The notes below the pieces were generated by a model. It saw only the letters and a program-made list of their open reading frames with translations, did no database searches and had not been told where the DNA came from. Below, piece after piece: positions 9,277 to 18,206 of a DNA stretch of 64,000 nt; positions within the stretch are counted from its first letter, which is position 1; every line of letters starts with the position of its first letter. The translations under genes were made by a program, and so were the position numbers. The DNA lies in contig JAVVEL010000007.1 of the NCBI GenBank assembly GCA_032260385.1, positions 38,885 to 102,884 of the forward strand. Direction: 5' to 3'. The DNA is from UBA9300 sp032260385 (lineage in GTDB: Bacteria; Bacteroidota; Bacteroidia; Bacteroidales; VadinHA17).

Positions 9277-10800
9277 CTATTGATTTTTATTTTGTCTTAT
9301 CTTTTTAAATGAATTTCCAATATTAAAAATAATATCTGAGGCTATCAATGATTCAAATCCATTCTTTACAGCTGCCAGGTCTCCTGCCAGACCATGAATA
9401 AACACAGCCGCAATGGCTGCTTCAGAAGGCCTGTAAGCCTGGGCAAGCAAAGCAAGTATCATGCCCGTTAGAACATCTCCGCTTCCTGCAGTTGCCATTC
9501 CGGGGTTTCCCGTACTGTTAAACCACACCCTGCCGTCAGGAAGGCATACAGAGGTATGCGCACCCTTTAAAACGCTAACACACTTATATTTTTTTGAAAA
9601 TTCCTGTTGCTGCAATAAGCTGGCATATCCCTGCCCATCAGATCCGGTAAGCCTTCTGAATTCACCCGGATGAGGAGTCAGTACCGCATCTTCCGGAATC
9701 AGCTCCTTCAAACCATTTTCAGTAGCAATTATATTCAATGCATCGGCATCAATAATGATAGGACCCTTATATTTTTCAAGAAGGTCACGCACACCCTTCC
9801 TGGTGTTAGGTTTTGTCCCGAGACCGGGTCCGATCCCGATAGCGTCATATTTCTCCGGGCCGGGGATTTCGGTCACCATAAGGTCAGACTGATCGCACTG
9901 AACCATAGCCTCAGGCAATGCAGCATGTATCACTTCCGCGATGGGACGGGGCACATGGGCTGTTAAAAGACCCAGCCCCGTTCTCAGGGCAGCATGGGAA
10001 GCAAGTACTGCTGCCCCTGCTTTACCGCATGAGCCGGCTATCATCAGCCCGTGACCAAAGTTACCTTTATGATCAAATTTGTTCCTGTTCTTTAAGATAC
10101 CTGCAACAAAGGAAGTATCAATAAGGTTATAATCAGTAGGTGTGCTACTGATTTTTGCAGGATGAAGTCCTATTGGAAGTATATAATATTTCCCGACAAA
10201 GTGCTGATTTCCCGGAAAAAAGAAAGATAATTTCGGGAACTGCAGAGTCAGGGTGTAATCAGCCCTGACAATAGTGTCCGGATTATTCCCCGTATTGTCC
10301 TCACCAAATAAACCTGATGGTATATCAACAGAGACTACCCTGGCCCCGGCATTATTGATTTTCGAAATTACTTCCGCGCTAAGACCTTCGGCAGGCCTTG
10401 TCAGGCCTGATCCAAATATTGCGTCAATAATTACATCACCCGGTCTGATAAGAGGGAAATCATCCGGCTCTATTATTTTATTATATTCGGCCTTGCCCTG
10501 GTTTATAAGCCTTTCCTTGTTTAAGGACAGGTTCTTACTCATCTTAGAACTGAAAGCCAGGTAAAAAACCCTTACATTAAAATCAGCATCCGCGAGCATT
10601 CGCGACAGTGCCAGACCATCACCTCCGTTGTTTCCCGGTCCGGCAAAGACAACGACTGTCCCTGATCTTCCAAAATGATCAACATACCAGTTGAAAAGAG
10701 CTTTTGCCGCACGTTCCATAAGGTCTATAGACTGTACAGGTTCATTTTTTATGGTATAAGCATCAATCTCCCTGACTTTTTCTGAACTGAATATCTTCAT
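9277..10800 (-). CDS. nnr: Bifunctional NAD(P)HX epimerase / ADP-dependent NAD(P)HX dehydratase
   Basis: The 507-residue protein fuses two repair enzymes that restore damaged, hydrated NADH and NADPH in the cytoplasm. The N-terminal YjeF_N epimerase domain (about 1-215) shows FAGPGNNGGDGLALSRML and DAIFGSGLTRP. The C-terminal carbohydrate-kinase-like dehydratase domain (about 225-500) shows HKGNFGHGLMIAGS, GIGPGLGT, DADALNII, LTPHPGEFRRL and the catalytic GNPGMATAGSGDVLTG. Length is normal for the fused form. A -7 promoter element (TACATTTG on the minus strand) lies 29-36 bases before the start. The DUF4831 lipoprotein gene follows in the same operon. Confidence 0.95.
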   Translation of the reverse strand: MKIFSSEKVREIDAYTIKNEPVQSIDLMERAAKALFNWYVDHFGRSGTVVVFAGPGNNGGDGLALSRMLADADFNVRVFYLAFSSKMSKNLSLNKERLINQGKAEYNKIIEPDDFPLIRPGDVIIDAIFGSGLTRPAEGLSAEVISKINNAGARVVSVDIPSGLFGEDNTGNNPDTIVRADYTLTLQFPKLSFFFPGNQHFVGKYYILPIGLHPAKISSTPTDYNLIDTSFVAGILKNRNKFDHKGNFGHGLMIAGSCGKAGAAVLASHAALRTGLGLLTAHVPRPIAEVIHAALPEAMVQCDQSDLMVTEIPGPEKYDAIGIGPGLGTKPNTRKGVRDLLEKYKGPIIIDADALNIIATENGLKELIPEDAVLTPHPGEFRRLTGSDGQGYASLLQQQEFSKKYKCVSVLKGAHTSVCLPDGRVWFNSTGNPGMATAGSGDVLTGMILALLAQAYRPSEAAIAAVFIHGLAGDLAAVKNGFESLIASDIIFNIGNSFKKIRQNKNQ

Positions 10801-10828
10801 ACTTTTGACTTATGCTGGTGGTTTATCA

Positions 10829-10836
10829 CAAATGTA
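10829..10836 (-). promoter_or_regulatory. -7 promoter element before nnr
   Basis: Read on the minus strand the site is TACATTTG, an exact match to the Bacteroidota -7 consensus TAnnTTTG, 28 bases before the nnr start codon. The region 20 bases upstream reads TTTC, a partial -33 box. Confidence 0.5.
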
Positions 10837-10924
10837 AGATCAAAATCATTCAAATTGAAATCTAAGACGAAATATTAACAGGGACAATTCTATTCACGGG
10901 CAGGGTGAATGATCCCACTGTCAA

Positions 10925-11920
10925 TTAATTATACCAGGGGTGAGAAGAAACCGCTTGTAAGCCTTCTCCGGGATCTGTACCTATTATACGCCTCACTCCG
11001 AGGAAGGCATTCCTCCTGCCCCGGCTGAAATTGCTGCGGCTTGAGTCAAGGCTGTTTATTTTTACCATTCCTGAAGCATGAATAAATTCGGTAGCCCCTA
11101 TATACATCCCTACATGTGTGGGCCTTGGGCTACCATCCCGCACATATCCAAAAAACAGCAGGTCTCCAATCCGGAGTGAATCGGGATAGGCTTCTATGCT
11201 CAATTTTATTCCGTGAGCGAATTGCTGGGAAGCGTCCCGTTCCAGAATCACACCGTTAAGGTAATAGACTGTTTTGACAAAGCCGCTGCAATCAAATGCC
11301 TTTGGGGACGTGCCACCCCATAAATAAGGCAGACCGGTAAATGATTCTGCCCATCTTCTCAGATTTTGTTCATCAGGGTGTATGTTCTCAAGCCATTCAT
11401 CGAACTTTACTGCCTCATTCCTGCTTATATACCCTTCCCTGCCATCCGGCAGAATAATCCTGCAATAATCATTTATTACCTCTGAAAGCTCAACTATAGA
11501 TCCGGCCACAATATCTGCTACCGGAAGCATCGTAGTGGTATCGGCGTATATATCACCATATTTATTCATGTAGATCAGGCGGTCTGATCTTTTCCATGCT
11601 TCTGTTTCTTCCGGCCCAAGGGTTTTAATTGCCTGTGAATCCACCCACCCTTCATATGATTCTGGCGTCTGTATATAATACCATCCCGGCTGGAGCCTGA
11701 GTATTTTAACAGGGGTACCCATGACAGCCTGGCTTATCAGCTCTGTGTTATGAGCAGGTGACTGGCGCATATTGCACACACTGACAGTTACCAGTCCGTA
11801 AGGTTCCTCAACTTTCATTCCCTTTTCTTCTTCCCGGGGCTTGCAGGCCATTAAAACCCCTATCATGATTACAGCCAGTAGAATAGATTGCCTTTGGATT
11901 TGTTCAATTAGTCTTTTCAT
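10925..11920 (-). CDS. NlpC/P60 cysteine peptidase lipoprotein with SH3 domains
   Basis: A 331-residue exported lipoprotein (lipobox VLMAC, Cys about residue 26). Two bacterial SH3-like domains come first (roughly 40-100 with SVCNMRQSPAHN and GWYYIQ; 105-175), then an NlpC/P60 domain (about 190-310) with catalytic Cys in KAFDCSGFVKTVY, His in PTHVGMYIG and the third residue in FIHASG. This architecture matches the YkfC-type gamma-D-glutamyl-L-diamino acid endopeptidases that cut muropeptides; that specificity is inferred. Its ATG overlaps the stop codon of the transglutaminase gene by one base (TAATG), so the two are translationally coupled. Confidence 0.9.
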   Translation of the reverse strand: MKRLIEQIQRQSILLAVIMIGVLMACKPREEEKGMKVEEPYGLVTVSVCNMRQSPAHNTELISQAVMGTPVKILRLQPGWYYIQTPESYEGWVDSQAIKTLGPEETEAWKRSDRLIYMNKYGDIYADTTTMLPVADIVAGSIVELSEVINDYCRIILPDGREGYISRNEAVKFDEWLENIHPDEQNLRRWAESFTGLPYLWGGTSPKAFDCSGFVKTVYYLNGVILERDASQQFAHGIKLSIEAYPDSLRIGDLLFFGYVRDGSPRPTHVGMYIGATEFIHASGMVKINSLDSSRSNFSRGRRNAFLGVRRIIGTDPGEGLQAVSSHPWYN

Positions 11921-13362
11921 TACCTGTATTCTATTTCAATTTCATAATACCATTTATCAAAATACAGATTCCCGCCACTCCATTCAAGCTCACCCCGCTG
12001 GAAATCGTACGGTTCACTCCTGAGGTACTTCTTATCCGGATACAGATTCCCTGCAATGCCATCATTAACGATCATCCTGTAGGAATCGATGCCTGACATA
12101 TAAAATTCCCTTGTGTTCCTGTCTGATGAATACTGAAGGCCATATGACATGTCAACAGGGATCCAGCCGGTGCCCTCGAACCAGACCTCACACCAGTCGT
12201 GTAAGTTTTCATTCCCGGGAGGCATCATCCATCCACTCTGCCACCTGACAGGGATACCCTTGTACCTTAACATTGACATTAACAGGAAGGTTTGCATACC
12301 ACAGTCTCCCCTCCTATTACTGATTACATAGTCAGGAATATCAGGTATTATGGAATATTCCAGGGCCCCTGCCCAGGGTATGTTATCATTTATCCAGTAA
12401 TAGAATCTTTTAAGGATTTCAAACGGATTATCTTCCTCTTCTGCTATACTATCGGTAAGATATCTGACTTTCTCCGAAAAATTTATATGAGGCCTTTCTT
12501 CCATGGTATATTTCCTGTAGAGTTCAGAATCCGTATTATATGGCAGTATATTAAGGCTGCGGAGATCGAAATACTGACCGTAAGACTCGTAACTGAAAGA
12601 TATGTCGAAAGTCACCGGTTTATCTTTTTCAGCTATTGCTTCCATATAAATTGTACGGTGGATCATAGAATCGGGTGATATTACGTAATCATCAACGGAT
12701 GCTGATATAAGCCTTATATTTTTCTGCCTTACGTGGTTTTCTTTAGGCCATGGCAACCAGCATCTGACAGTTTCGCCATCAGGTACGGCATCAGGCAGCA
12801 CCGTCAGGGTGTAATTAACAAGCATCTCAACAGGTTTTACCGGCATATTTTCATTACCTGAGGCATCAATAAGGGACTGAGTATGGTTTTTGCGGAATAT
12901 TATCCCCGGGTCCTCAGCCAGGAGTGAGTCTCTGGCAGCCCTCTCGAGACTGAAGCTTTTAAGCAGGTTAAAGTTTGAGGCAGCTCTTTTAAAATATCGT
13001 TTCTGCCCGTCGATCATACGGCATTCAAGCCACTTACGCTCTTCCCACATTTCCTTCTCTCGGGGGGAGTAATCGCCAATGCTTTCTTTGAGGCGGGATC
13101 TTATCTCTTCTTCACTAAGAGAAAAATCCAGATTAATCCTCTCCGCAATCTGCGCCAGAGAGTCAGCTTTTCGTATTAATTTTATTTCTTCCGGGCATGC
13201 ATTCTTCAGAGAATCCACCAGGTTCAGGGTGTTTTTCAAATTTCCCATTTCAAATTCTTTCCCGATACTCCGGTAGATTTCTATTCCATCCGGCTTCTTT
13301 TTGCAGGCTGCAACCAGAATGAACATGAAAATGAGTAGACAGGCTGTACAGGTTTTCATCAC
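11920..13362 (-). CDS. Transglutaminase-like cysteine protease-fold lipoprotein
   Basis: The 480-residue protein has a lipoprotein leader (MMKTCTACLLIFMFILVAAC) and a C-terminal transglutaminase-core domain (about 270-400). The catalytic triad is intact: Cys in NRRGDCGMQTFLLMS, His in LHDWCEVWF and Asp in GWIPVDMSYG. The first 250 residues hold a charged helical part and an Ig-like beta region. Such proteins usually act as peptidases or peptide-modifying enzymes rather than true transglutaminases. Coupled translation with the NlpC/P60 gene suggests that both act on the same exported substrate, perhaps peptidoglycan peptides. A promoter with -33 TTGG and -7 TAATTTTA (minus strand) lies 17-47 bases upstream. 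Confidence 0.88.
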   Translation of the reverse strand: MMKTCTACLLIFMFILVAACKKKPDGIEIYRSIGKEFEMGNLKNTLNLVDSLKNACPEEIKLIRKADSLAQIAERINLDFSLSEEEIRSRLKESIGDYSPREKEMWEERKWLECRMIDGQKRYFKRAASNFNLLKSFSLERAARDSLLAEDPGIIFRKNHTQSLIDASGNENMPVKPVEMLVNYTLTVLPDAVPDGETVRCWLPWPKENHVRQKNIRLISASVDDYVISPDSMIHRTIYMEAIAEKDKPVTFDISFSYESYGQYFDLRSLNILPYNTDSELYRKYTMEERPHINFSEKVRYLTDSIAEEEDNPFEILKRFYYWINDNIPWAGALEYSIIPDIPDYVISNRRGDCGMQTFLLMSMLRYKGIPVRWQSGWMMPPGNENLHDWCEVWFEGTGWIPVDMSYGLQYSSDRNTREFYMSGIDSYRMIVNDGIAGNLYPDKKYLRSEPYDFQRGELEWSGGNLYFDKWYYEIEIEYR

Positions 13363-13378
13363 GGAATCTTCTTTTGTG

Positions 13379-13409
13379 TAAAATTATCAAATAAACTCAT
13401 TCATACCAA
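13379..13409 (-). promoter_or_regulatory. Promoter of the transglutaminase-NlpC operon
   Basis: On the minus strand TTGG (13409-13406) is separated by 19 bases from TAATTTTA (13386-13379), which differs from TAnnTTTG only in the last base. The start codon is at 13362, leaving a short leader. Confidence 0.5.
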
Positions 13410-13419
13410 TACTGACTTA

Positions 13420-13540
13420 TCCCGCTGGCGCGGTAAGCCGCAACCATGTTAGGGCTTCCGCCGGGCCAGACCACCTCATATACCTGCCGAAACGTCAGGG
13501 AGGTGGAGCTTGCTACCCCAAACCCGGGCTCCCCGGTTCC
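13420..13540. other. GC-rich structured non-coding segment between divergent promoters
   Basis: This 120-base stretch is much richer in G+C than its flanks and has no plausible gene. It contains a clear hairpin: CCACCTC (13471-13477) pairs fully with GAGGTGG (13500-13506), and inside it CCTG (13483-13486) pairs with CAGG (13496-13499) with CG/CG next to an AAA loop; ATATA bulges on the left. A second small hairpin is GCGG-TAAG-CCGC (13430-13441). I could not match it to tRNA, SRP RNA, 6S RNA or tmRNA. It may be a small RNA, an mRNA leader, or a decayed palindromic repeat. Confidence 0.5.
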
Positions 13541-13580
13541 AATATTACAGCATTCCAATATTCCATATAAAAAAAACTTT

Positions 13581-13588
13581 TATATTTG
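13581..13588 (+). promoter_or_regulatory. -7 promoter element before the peptide transporter gene
   Basis: TATATTTG is an exact match to TAnnTTTG, 43 bases before the ATG at 13632. No good -33 box is seen about 19 bases upstream, so the promoter may need an activator or be weak. Confidence 0.5.
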
Positions 13589-13631
13589 TGGCATTCTCAA
13601 TTTCTAACCTTAAATTATAAAATAATACATT

Positions 13632-15443
13632 ATGTTTAAGAAACACCCAAAAGGTTTAATAGTAGCATTCTTCACCAACATGGGAGAACGATTCGGCTTC
13701 TACACCATGATGGCAATACTGGTACTCTTTCTGCAGGCCAAGTACGGATTGACCGCCGAAGATGCCGGCAATTACTACAGCTGGTTCTACTATGCCATTT
13801 ACGCCCTGGCGCTTGTCGGCGGCCTGCTTGCCGATGCAACCAGCAAGTACAAGACTGTTATTTTCTTCGGCCAGATAATCATGTTTCTTGGATACGCCCT
13901 GATAGCCATCCCGGGGATGCCACTGTCAATTGCCGTAACCGGGCTTTTTGTAATCGCATTCGGGAATGGATTATTCAAGGGTAACCTGCAGGCAGTTGTG
14001 GGGCAGTTATATGATGATCCCAAATACAACGATGTACGTGATACCGCATTTATGATCTTTTACATGGGTATAAACGTAGGCGCTTTCTTTGCACCTTTTG
14101 TTGCCGAGGGTGTCAGGAACTGGTTCCTCGGAACCCAGGGATTTCTGCATGATGGCAGTCTCCCGGCAATGTGCCATGCCTTCCTTGACGGCAGGATGAC
14201 CGATGCCGGTTCTATCACCAATCTTGAATTTCTCGCCACAAAGGTTTCACAGGCCGCTATAGCCGGGACTGAGCAACTTACTGCTTTTTCAAATGAATAC
14301 CTTGCGGCCTTCTCAAAAGGTTACAACTATGCCTTCGGGGTTGCAGCCATTGCAATGCTTATATCACTGGCTGTCTATCTTATTTTTAACAAGCATCTTC
14401 CGAGCAAGGAAAAAGTTGTCAAGTCAGATAGTGAACTAAAAATATCCTTCTTCAGTGCAAAGAACATCCGGAGTGTTGTTATAGCAATAGGTCTGTGGGC
14501 AGTTACAGCAGTCGTATTGTGGTTGTTGATGAAAGACTTCCTCTTCGGAATGGCAATAGGTCTGTTTATTGGTTTCGTAGCCATGATCATACAGATGTCC
14601 ACGAAGGAGGAACGACCGAAAACAATTTCACTGACCCTTGTTTTCATAGTTGTTGTGTTTTTCTGGATGTCCTTCCACCAGAACGGCCTCACCCTTACTT
14701 ATTTTGCACGTGACTATACGGTTAAGGAGGTAGGGCCTCTCACAAATATATTCTTTAACCTCAAATCGATGCTCACCTTCCTGGCTGCCGCTGCCGGTCT
14801 TTACCTGCTTGCCGGTAAAAAAGGTGCAAGATTCAAACTTATAGGCCTTGCCATGCTGGTAGGTTTTGGATATTGGACTTACCATTTCGTGAGTGGTTAC
14901 GGGAACCTGAACCCGATATCACCCGAAGTATTCCAGTCATTCAATCCTCTCTTTATTGTGGTCCTGACCTTCCCTGTGATGGGCTTCTTTGCATGGATGC
15001 GAAAAAGAAAAAGAGAACCATCAACACCAAAGAAAATAGGTATAGGTATGATTATCGCAGCCATAGGTTTTATTATTGTACTGGTAGGCTCAATGGGCTT
15101 AATTGCACCCAGTGAAGTAGAAGCGCAGGAGCTTACTCAGTGGGGGCGGATTTCTCCATACTGGCTTATAAGCACCTATCTCACACTAACGGTGGCTGAA
15201 CTCTTCCTCAGCCCGATGGGTCTGTCGTTCGTGTCAAAAGTTTCGCCGGTACGCTTCCAGGGACTGATGCAGGGTGGCTGGCTGCTTGCTACGGCTACGG
15301 GTAACAAGCTCCTCTTTATAGGAAGCTTCTTCTGGGACAGGATTCAGTTATGGCAGATATGGCTCATCTTCGTAGTATGCTGCCTGGCTTCCGCAGCATT
15401 TATCTTCTCAATAATGAAGAGACTCGAAAAAGCCACAAACTGA
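13632..15443 (+). CDS. Proton-dependent oligopeptide transporter (POT/PTR2 family)
   Basis: The 603-residue inner-membrane protein imports di- and tripeptides with protons. Helix 1 carries the family signature GERFGFYTMMAIL (the ExxERFxY type), then AGNYYSWFYYAIYALALVGG and the family fingerprint around GNGLFKGNLQAVVGQLYDD (a PTR2 signature) and FYMGINVGAFFAP. About 14 hydrophobic segments are present, the usual number for bacterial POT proteins, and loops of 60-70 residues follow helix 6. It fits with the many peptidases in the window. It has its own -7 promoter element and a strong terminator shared with the convergent amidohydrolase gene. Confidence 0.92.
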   Translation: MFKKHPKGLIVAFFTNMGERFGFYTMMAILVLFLQAKYGLTAEDAGNYYSWFYYAIYALALVGGLLADATSKYKTVIFFGQIIMFLGYALIAIPGMPLSIAVTGLFVIAFGNGLFKGNLQAVVGQLYDDPKYNDVRDTAFMIFYMGINVGAFFAPFVAEGVRNWFLGTQGFLHDGSLPAMCHAFLDGRMTDAGSITNLEFLATKVSQAAIAGTEQLTAFSNEYLAAFSKGYNYAFGVAAIAMLISLAVYLIFNKHLPSKEKVVKSDSELKISFFSAKNIRSVVIAIGLWAVTAVVLWLLMKDFLFGMAIGLFIGFVAMIIQMSTKEERPKTISLTLVFIVVVFFWMSFHQNGLTLTYFARDYTVKEVGPLTNIFFNLKSMLTFLAAAAGLYLLAGKKGARFKLIGLAMLVGFGYWTYHFVSGYGNLNPISPEVFQSFNPLFIVVLTFPVMGFFAWMRKRKREPSTPKKIGIGMIIAAIGFIIVLVGSMGLIAPSEVEAQELTQWGRISPYWLISTYLTLTVAELFLSPMGLSFVSKVSPVRFQGLMQGGWLLATATGNKLLFIGSFFWDRIQLWQIWLIFVVCCLASAAFIFSIMKRLEKATN

Positions 15444-15464
15444 TAATAAAATATAATTTCAAAA

Positions 15465-15490
15465 AAGGCTGCCTCGCTTGAGACAGCCTT
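15465..15490. terminator. Bidirectional terminator
   Basis: AAGGCTGCCTC (15465-15475) pairs with GAGACAGCCTT (15480-15490), one mismatch, around a GCTT loop. T-rich sequence follows on the plus strand and an A-tract precedes, so it can serve both convergent genes. Confidence 0.85.
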
Positions 15491-15506
15491 TTTATTTTTC
15501 CCTGAA

Positions 15507-17258
15507 TTATTTCTTATATACTATCCTTCCATCGACTATGGTCATTATTATATTCATATCCAGGATATCCCCGGGATCACATTTCATAAGGTTAAGATCA
15601 CAAACGGCTATATCTGCCAGCATACCTTCTTTAATGCAGCCCCTGATATCACTTCCGAAGGCAGCATAGGCATTATTTACGGTATAGGCCTTCAAAGCTT
15701 CATAAACACTTATTTTTTGCTCAGGAAACCATCCTCCTTCAGGCTCATTGTTTAGAGTCGTCCGGTTAACGGCAGCATGAATGAGGTTGCGGGGATGCAT
15801 AAGATACTCGGCAGCAGATGTCCCGGGCCAGTCAGATCCGAAAGAAAGTATTGCCCCGTTATCAAGAAGGGATTTAAACGCGTATGCACCCTTACATCTA
15901 TCGTAGCCTATTCTCTCCTCCATCCAGCGCATATCATCAGAGATATGGTAGGGATTGACCTCGGCAATAACATTTAGTTCCTTAAAACGGGGGAAATCCT
16001 CCGGTCTTACCACCTGGGCATGAATGACCCTGAAACCATCGAGCCTCGAACCCGTCTCCTTCATTAATCTTTCGTATGTATCAAGCATTAGTGAAACTCC
16101 CCTGGTACCAATGGCATGGACGTTGGATACAAAGCCTGCGTCATAAGCCGTCTTTATCATATCATGCATCTTATCCATATTTGGTATGAGCAGATCAGGA
16201 TCATCGCTTGTATGCCTCCTGTAATGACCGTAATTATCAGACTGATCGTCATATGGTTCAAAAAACAAGGCTCCGTGAGTACCCATTATACCATCTATAT
16301 ATCCCTTAAAAGCCCCAAATCTCAGAAAAGCATCTTTCTCCTTTGTAAAGGGATGCATTCCCATGGTATATCCCTTATCTAACAACTCATTAACTCTTGA
16401 CAGATCGGGTCTCAGCCAAACCCTGCAACTCAACTCCCCATTCTTCTGCAGTTCGTAAAACCTATCTGTCTGGCCAGGTACCGCAATATCATGAATCTCA
16501 ACTATACCAGCCTCCCGGAGAGCCTTCAGGGCGGCCCTGTTTTCATTTAACAATCTTTCCCTCGACTTTGGCTCGATGGCCTGCCTTATTATCTGTATAG
16601 CCTCAGAATCTTCGTAGATCAGTCCTGTAAGCTTACCATCCTTCGTTTCCATTCCGGGCAATATTTTCCCGGTCAGTCCGGCGGCTTCAAGGGCAGGACT
16701 GTTTGCAAGGAACATTGAATAGTCAAAGTTATTAAGGAAGCAGGGATTATCTGCAGTGTAAGGATCAATTAAACTTTTATCCGGCTTCCATCTCTCAGCT
16801 TTCTTCCCGGAAGCATCCTTTGAACCAAGAGCCCATTCTTCATATGCACCCCATAAGCCTCCTGTTATCCATTCCCCTTCACCTATTATTCCTGTCACTC
16901 TTAAAATTTCATTAATCAAGCCCTCGTCGTCACTAACTGTCATCAGGTTTGCATCATTAATAAGTGAACCGGCCCTGTTAAAGTGCATATGACCATCTAT
17001 AAAACCCGGAAGAACAAAGGCACCGTCTAGATCAATTACCTCCGTATTCCTGCCCATCCATTTATTATGGGAAACGGTACTGTCAAGCACTGCCGAAATA
17101 GTGTTTCCCTTAATGATTATAGTTGATGCCCATGGCTTTAAGGTATCCATGGTAAAAACTTCAGCATTATGCAATATCAGATCAGCCTTTTCCTGCCTGC
17201 AGGAAAAACAAAAAACCACAATTGCAAGAACAGTAATAAGTAACTTACTTTTTTTCAT
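15507..17258 (-). CDS. Exported amidohydrolase, YtcJ-like
   Basis: A 583-residue lipoprotein (signal LLITVLAIVVFCFSC, lipidated Cys about residue 20) of the metal-dependent amidohydrolase family 3, YtcJ type. Seen are the beta-sandwich start LILHNAEVFTMD, the metal site GFIDGHMHF, a long insert with EDSEAIQIIRQ, the later His motif HAIGTRGV, FRVIHAQVVRPED, the FGSDWPGTSAAEYLMHP segment and the closing GCIKEGMLADIAVCD. Members hydrolyse N-substituted amides or cyclic imides; the substrate here is unknown. Lipid anchoring means it works outside the cytoplasm. A -7 promoter element TAAATTTG lies 22-29 bases upstream, with GGAG close to the start codon. Confidence 0.9.
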   Translation of the reverse strand: MKKSKLLITVLAIVVFCFSCRQEKADLILHNAEVFTMDTLKPWASTIIIKGNTISAVLDSTVSHNKWMGRNTEVIDLDGAFVLPGFIDGHMHFNRAGSLINDANLMTVSDDEGLINEILRVTGIIGEGEWITGGLWGAYEEWALGSKDASGKKAERWKPDKSLIDPYTADNPCFLNNFDYSMFLANSPALEAAGLTGKILPGMETKDGKLTGLIYEDSEAIQIIRQAIEPKSRERLLNENRAALKALREAGIVEIHDIAVPGQTDRFYELQKNGELSCRVWLRPDLSRVNELLDKGYTMGMHPFTKEKDAFLRFGAFKGYIDGIMGTHGALFFEPYDDQSDNYGHYRRHTSDDPDLLIPNMDKMHDMIKTAYDAGFVSNVHAIGTRGVSLMLDTYERLMKETGSRLDGFRVIHAQVVRPEDFPRFKELNVIAEVNPYHISDDMRWMEERIGYDRCKGAYAFKSLLDNGAILSFGSDWPGTSAAEYLMHPRNLIHAAVNRTTLNNEPEGGWFPEQKISVYEALKAYTVNNAYAAFGSDIRGCIKEGMLADIAVCDLNLMKCDPGDILDMNIIMTIVDGRIVYKK

Positions 17259-17279
17259 AATATCTCCGGTTTATTTACC

Positions 17280-17287
17280 CAAATTTA
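17280..17287 (-). promoter_or_regulatory. -7 promoter element before the amidohydrolase gene
   Basis: On the minus strand the sequence is TAAATTTG, an exact TAnnTTTG match, 21 bases before the ATG. No -33 box is evident. Confidence 0.4.
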
Positions 17288-17324
17288 CACTAAACTTCAC
17301 TAATTCCTTTACTTTTCTCACCCT

Positions 17325-17590
17325 TTCCCATTCTTACTAAATCTTACTCAAGTTTATCAACTTTATAAACCTTATCAATCATATCAACTCTATAAACCTT
17401 ATCAGCTTTATAAACTATATCAATTTTCTCAACATTATCAACTTTCTCAATCATATCAACTTTTTAAACTTTCTTCTAAACATTATCAACTTTCTCAATC
17501 ATATCAACTTTTTAAACTTTCTTCTAAACCTTATCAACTTTCTCAATCATATCAACTTTTTAAACTTTCTTCTAAACCTTATCAACTTTA
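17325..17590. repeat. 48-bp tandem repeat with 12-bp substructure
   Basis: This 405-base gene-free gap (17259-17663) is mostly repeat. Three almost identical 48-bp copies start at 17437, 17485 and 17533 with a partial fourth at 17581; each starts ATCAACTTTCTC and runs through AATCATATCAAC, TTTTTAAACTTT and CTTCTAAACCTT or a close variant. The part before 17437 is built from looser units such as ATCAACTTTATAAACCTT. On the minus strand the words read AAGTTGATA and AAGTTTATA. No reading frame crosses it. It separates the divergent amidohydrolase and TlpA genes. Confidence 0.9.
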
Positions 17591-17663
17591 CAAGATGACA
17601 TTTATCTTCTTTCAAAAATCGAAACCACATATTTATTATTATTGCAGGAGATAAAAAAAAGAA

Positions 17664-18182
17664 ATGATGAAAAAAATTCTCTTAGCTATAAGCACCTTAC
17701 TGATTATCTTCAGTTCAGCCCCGGCCCAGGATGATGAGAGCACTCTTACACGGCCCGGGCAGGAAGCACCTGCATTCAAGTGTACTACGATTGACGGCAG
17801 GCTTATTGACACACAGGCGATGAAAGGCAAAGTAATATGGATTAATTTCTTTGCAACATGGTGTCCTCCCTGCAAGAAAGAATTACCTGTGCTTGAAAAG
17901 AATGTTATGGAAAAGTACAGGGATAAGCCCGACTTTGTGCTTGTAGTTCTGGGCCGTGAACACACGATGGATGAAATGAAAGAATATGCCGTAAGTACAA
18001 AGCTTAAGTTACCCTTTGCTCCGGACGAAGGACGTGAAATATTCAGTATGTATGCCACCCAGTCTATTCCCAGAAACGTAATAATAGGCAAGGATGGTAA
18101 AATTGCCGTGCAAAGCATTGGTTACACTGAAGCAGAATTTGCACAACTGGAAAAGAAAGTAGCCTCCCTTCTCGAAGAATAA
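17664..18182 (+). CDS. TlpA/ResA-like thiol-disulfide oxidoreductase, exported
   Basis: The 172-residue protein has a signal peptide (to about residue 21, SSAPAQ) and a thioredoxin-fold domain with the active site WCPPC (Cys67, Cys70) inside NFFATWCPPCKKELPVLEK, and the cis-Pro region SIPRNVIIGKDG. It belongs to the TlpA/ResA branch, which reduces disulfides in exported proteins or in cytochrome c maturation; the partner is not visible. An AGGAG element stands about 15 bases before the start. A strong hairpin terminator follows. The start at 17664 is chosen because MMKK opens the signal peptide. Confidence 0.9.
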   Translation: MMKKILLAISTLLIIFSSAPAQDDESTLTRPGQEAPAFKCTTIDGRLIDTQAMKGKVIWINFFATWCPPCKKELPVLEKNVMEKYRDKPDFVLVVLGREHTMDEMKEYAVSTKLKLPFAPDEGREIFSMYATQSIPRNVIIGKDGKIAVQSIGYTEAEFAQLEKKVASLLEE

Positions 18183-18206
18183 GATTTTTGGCAAAATAAT
18201 TACACA

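Noticed and set aside
13420..13540. The GC-rich segment as a tRNA, SRP RNA or other known RNA
   Set aside because: No cloverleaf with a T-loop motif, and no GGAA tetraloop with the SRP domain IV bases could be found on either strand.
17437..17590. The 48-bp repeat as a CRISPR array
   Set aside because: Copies follow each other without unique spacers, the unit is AT-rich with no palindrome, and no cas gene is present.
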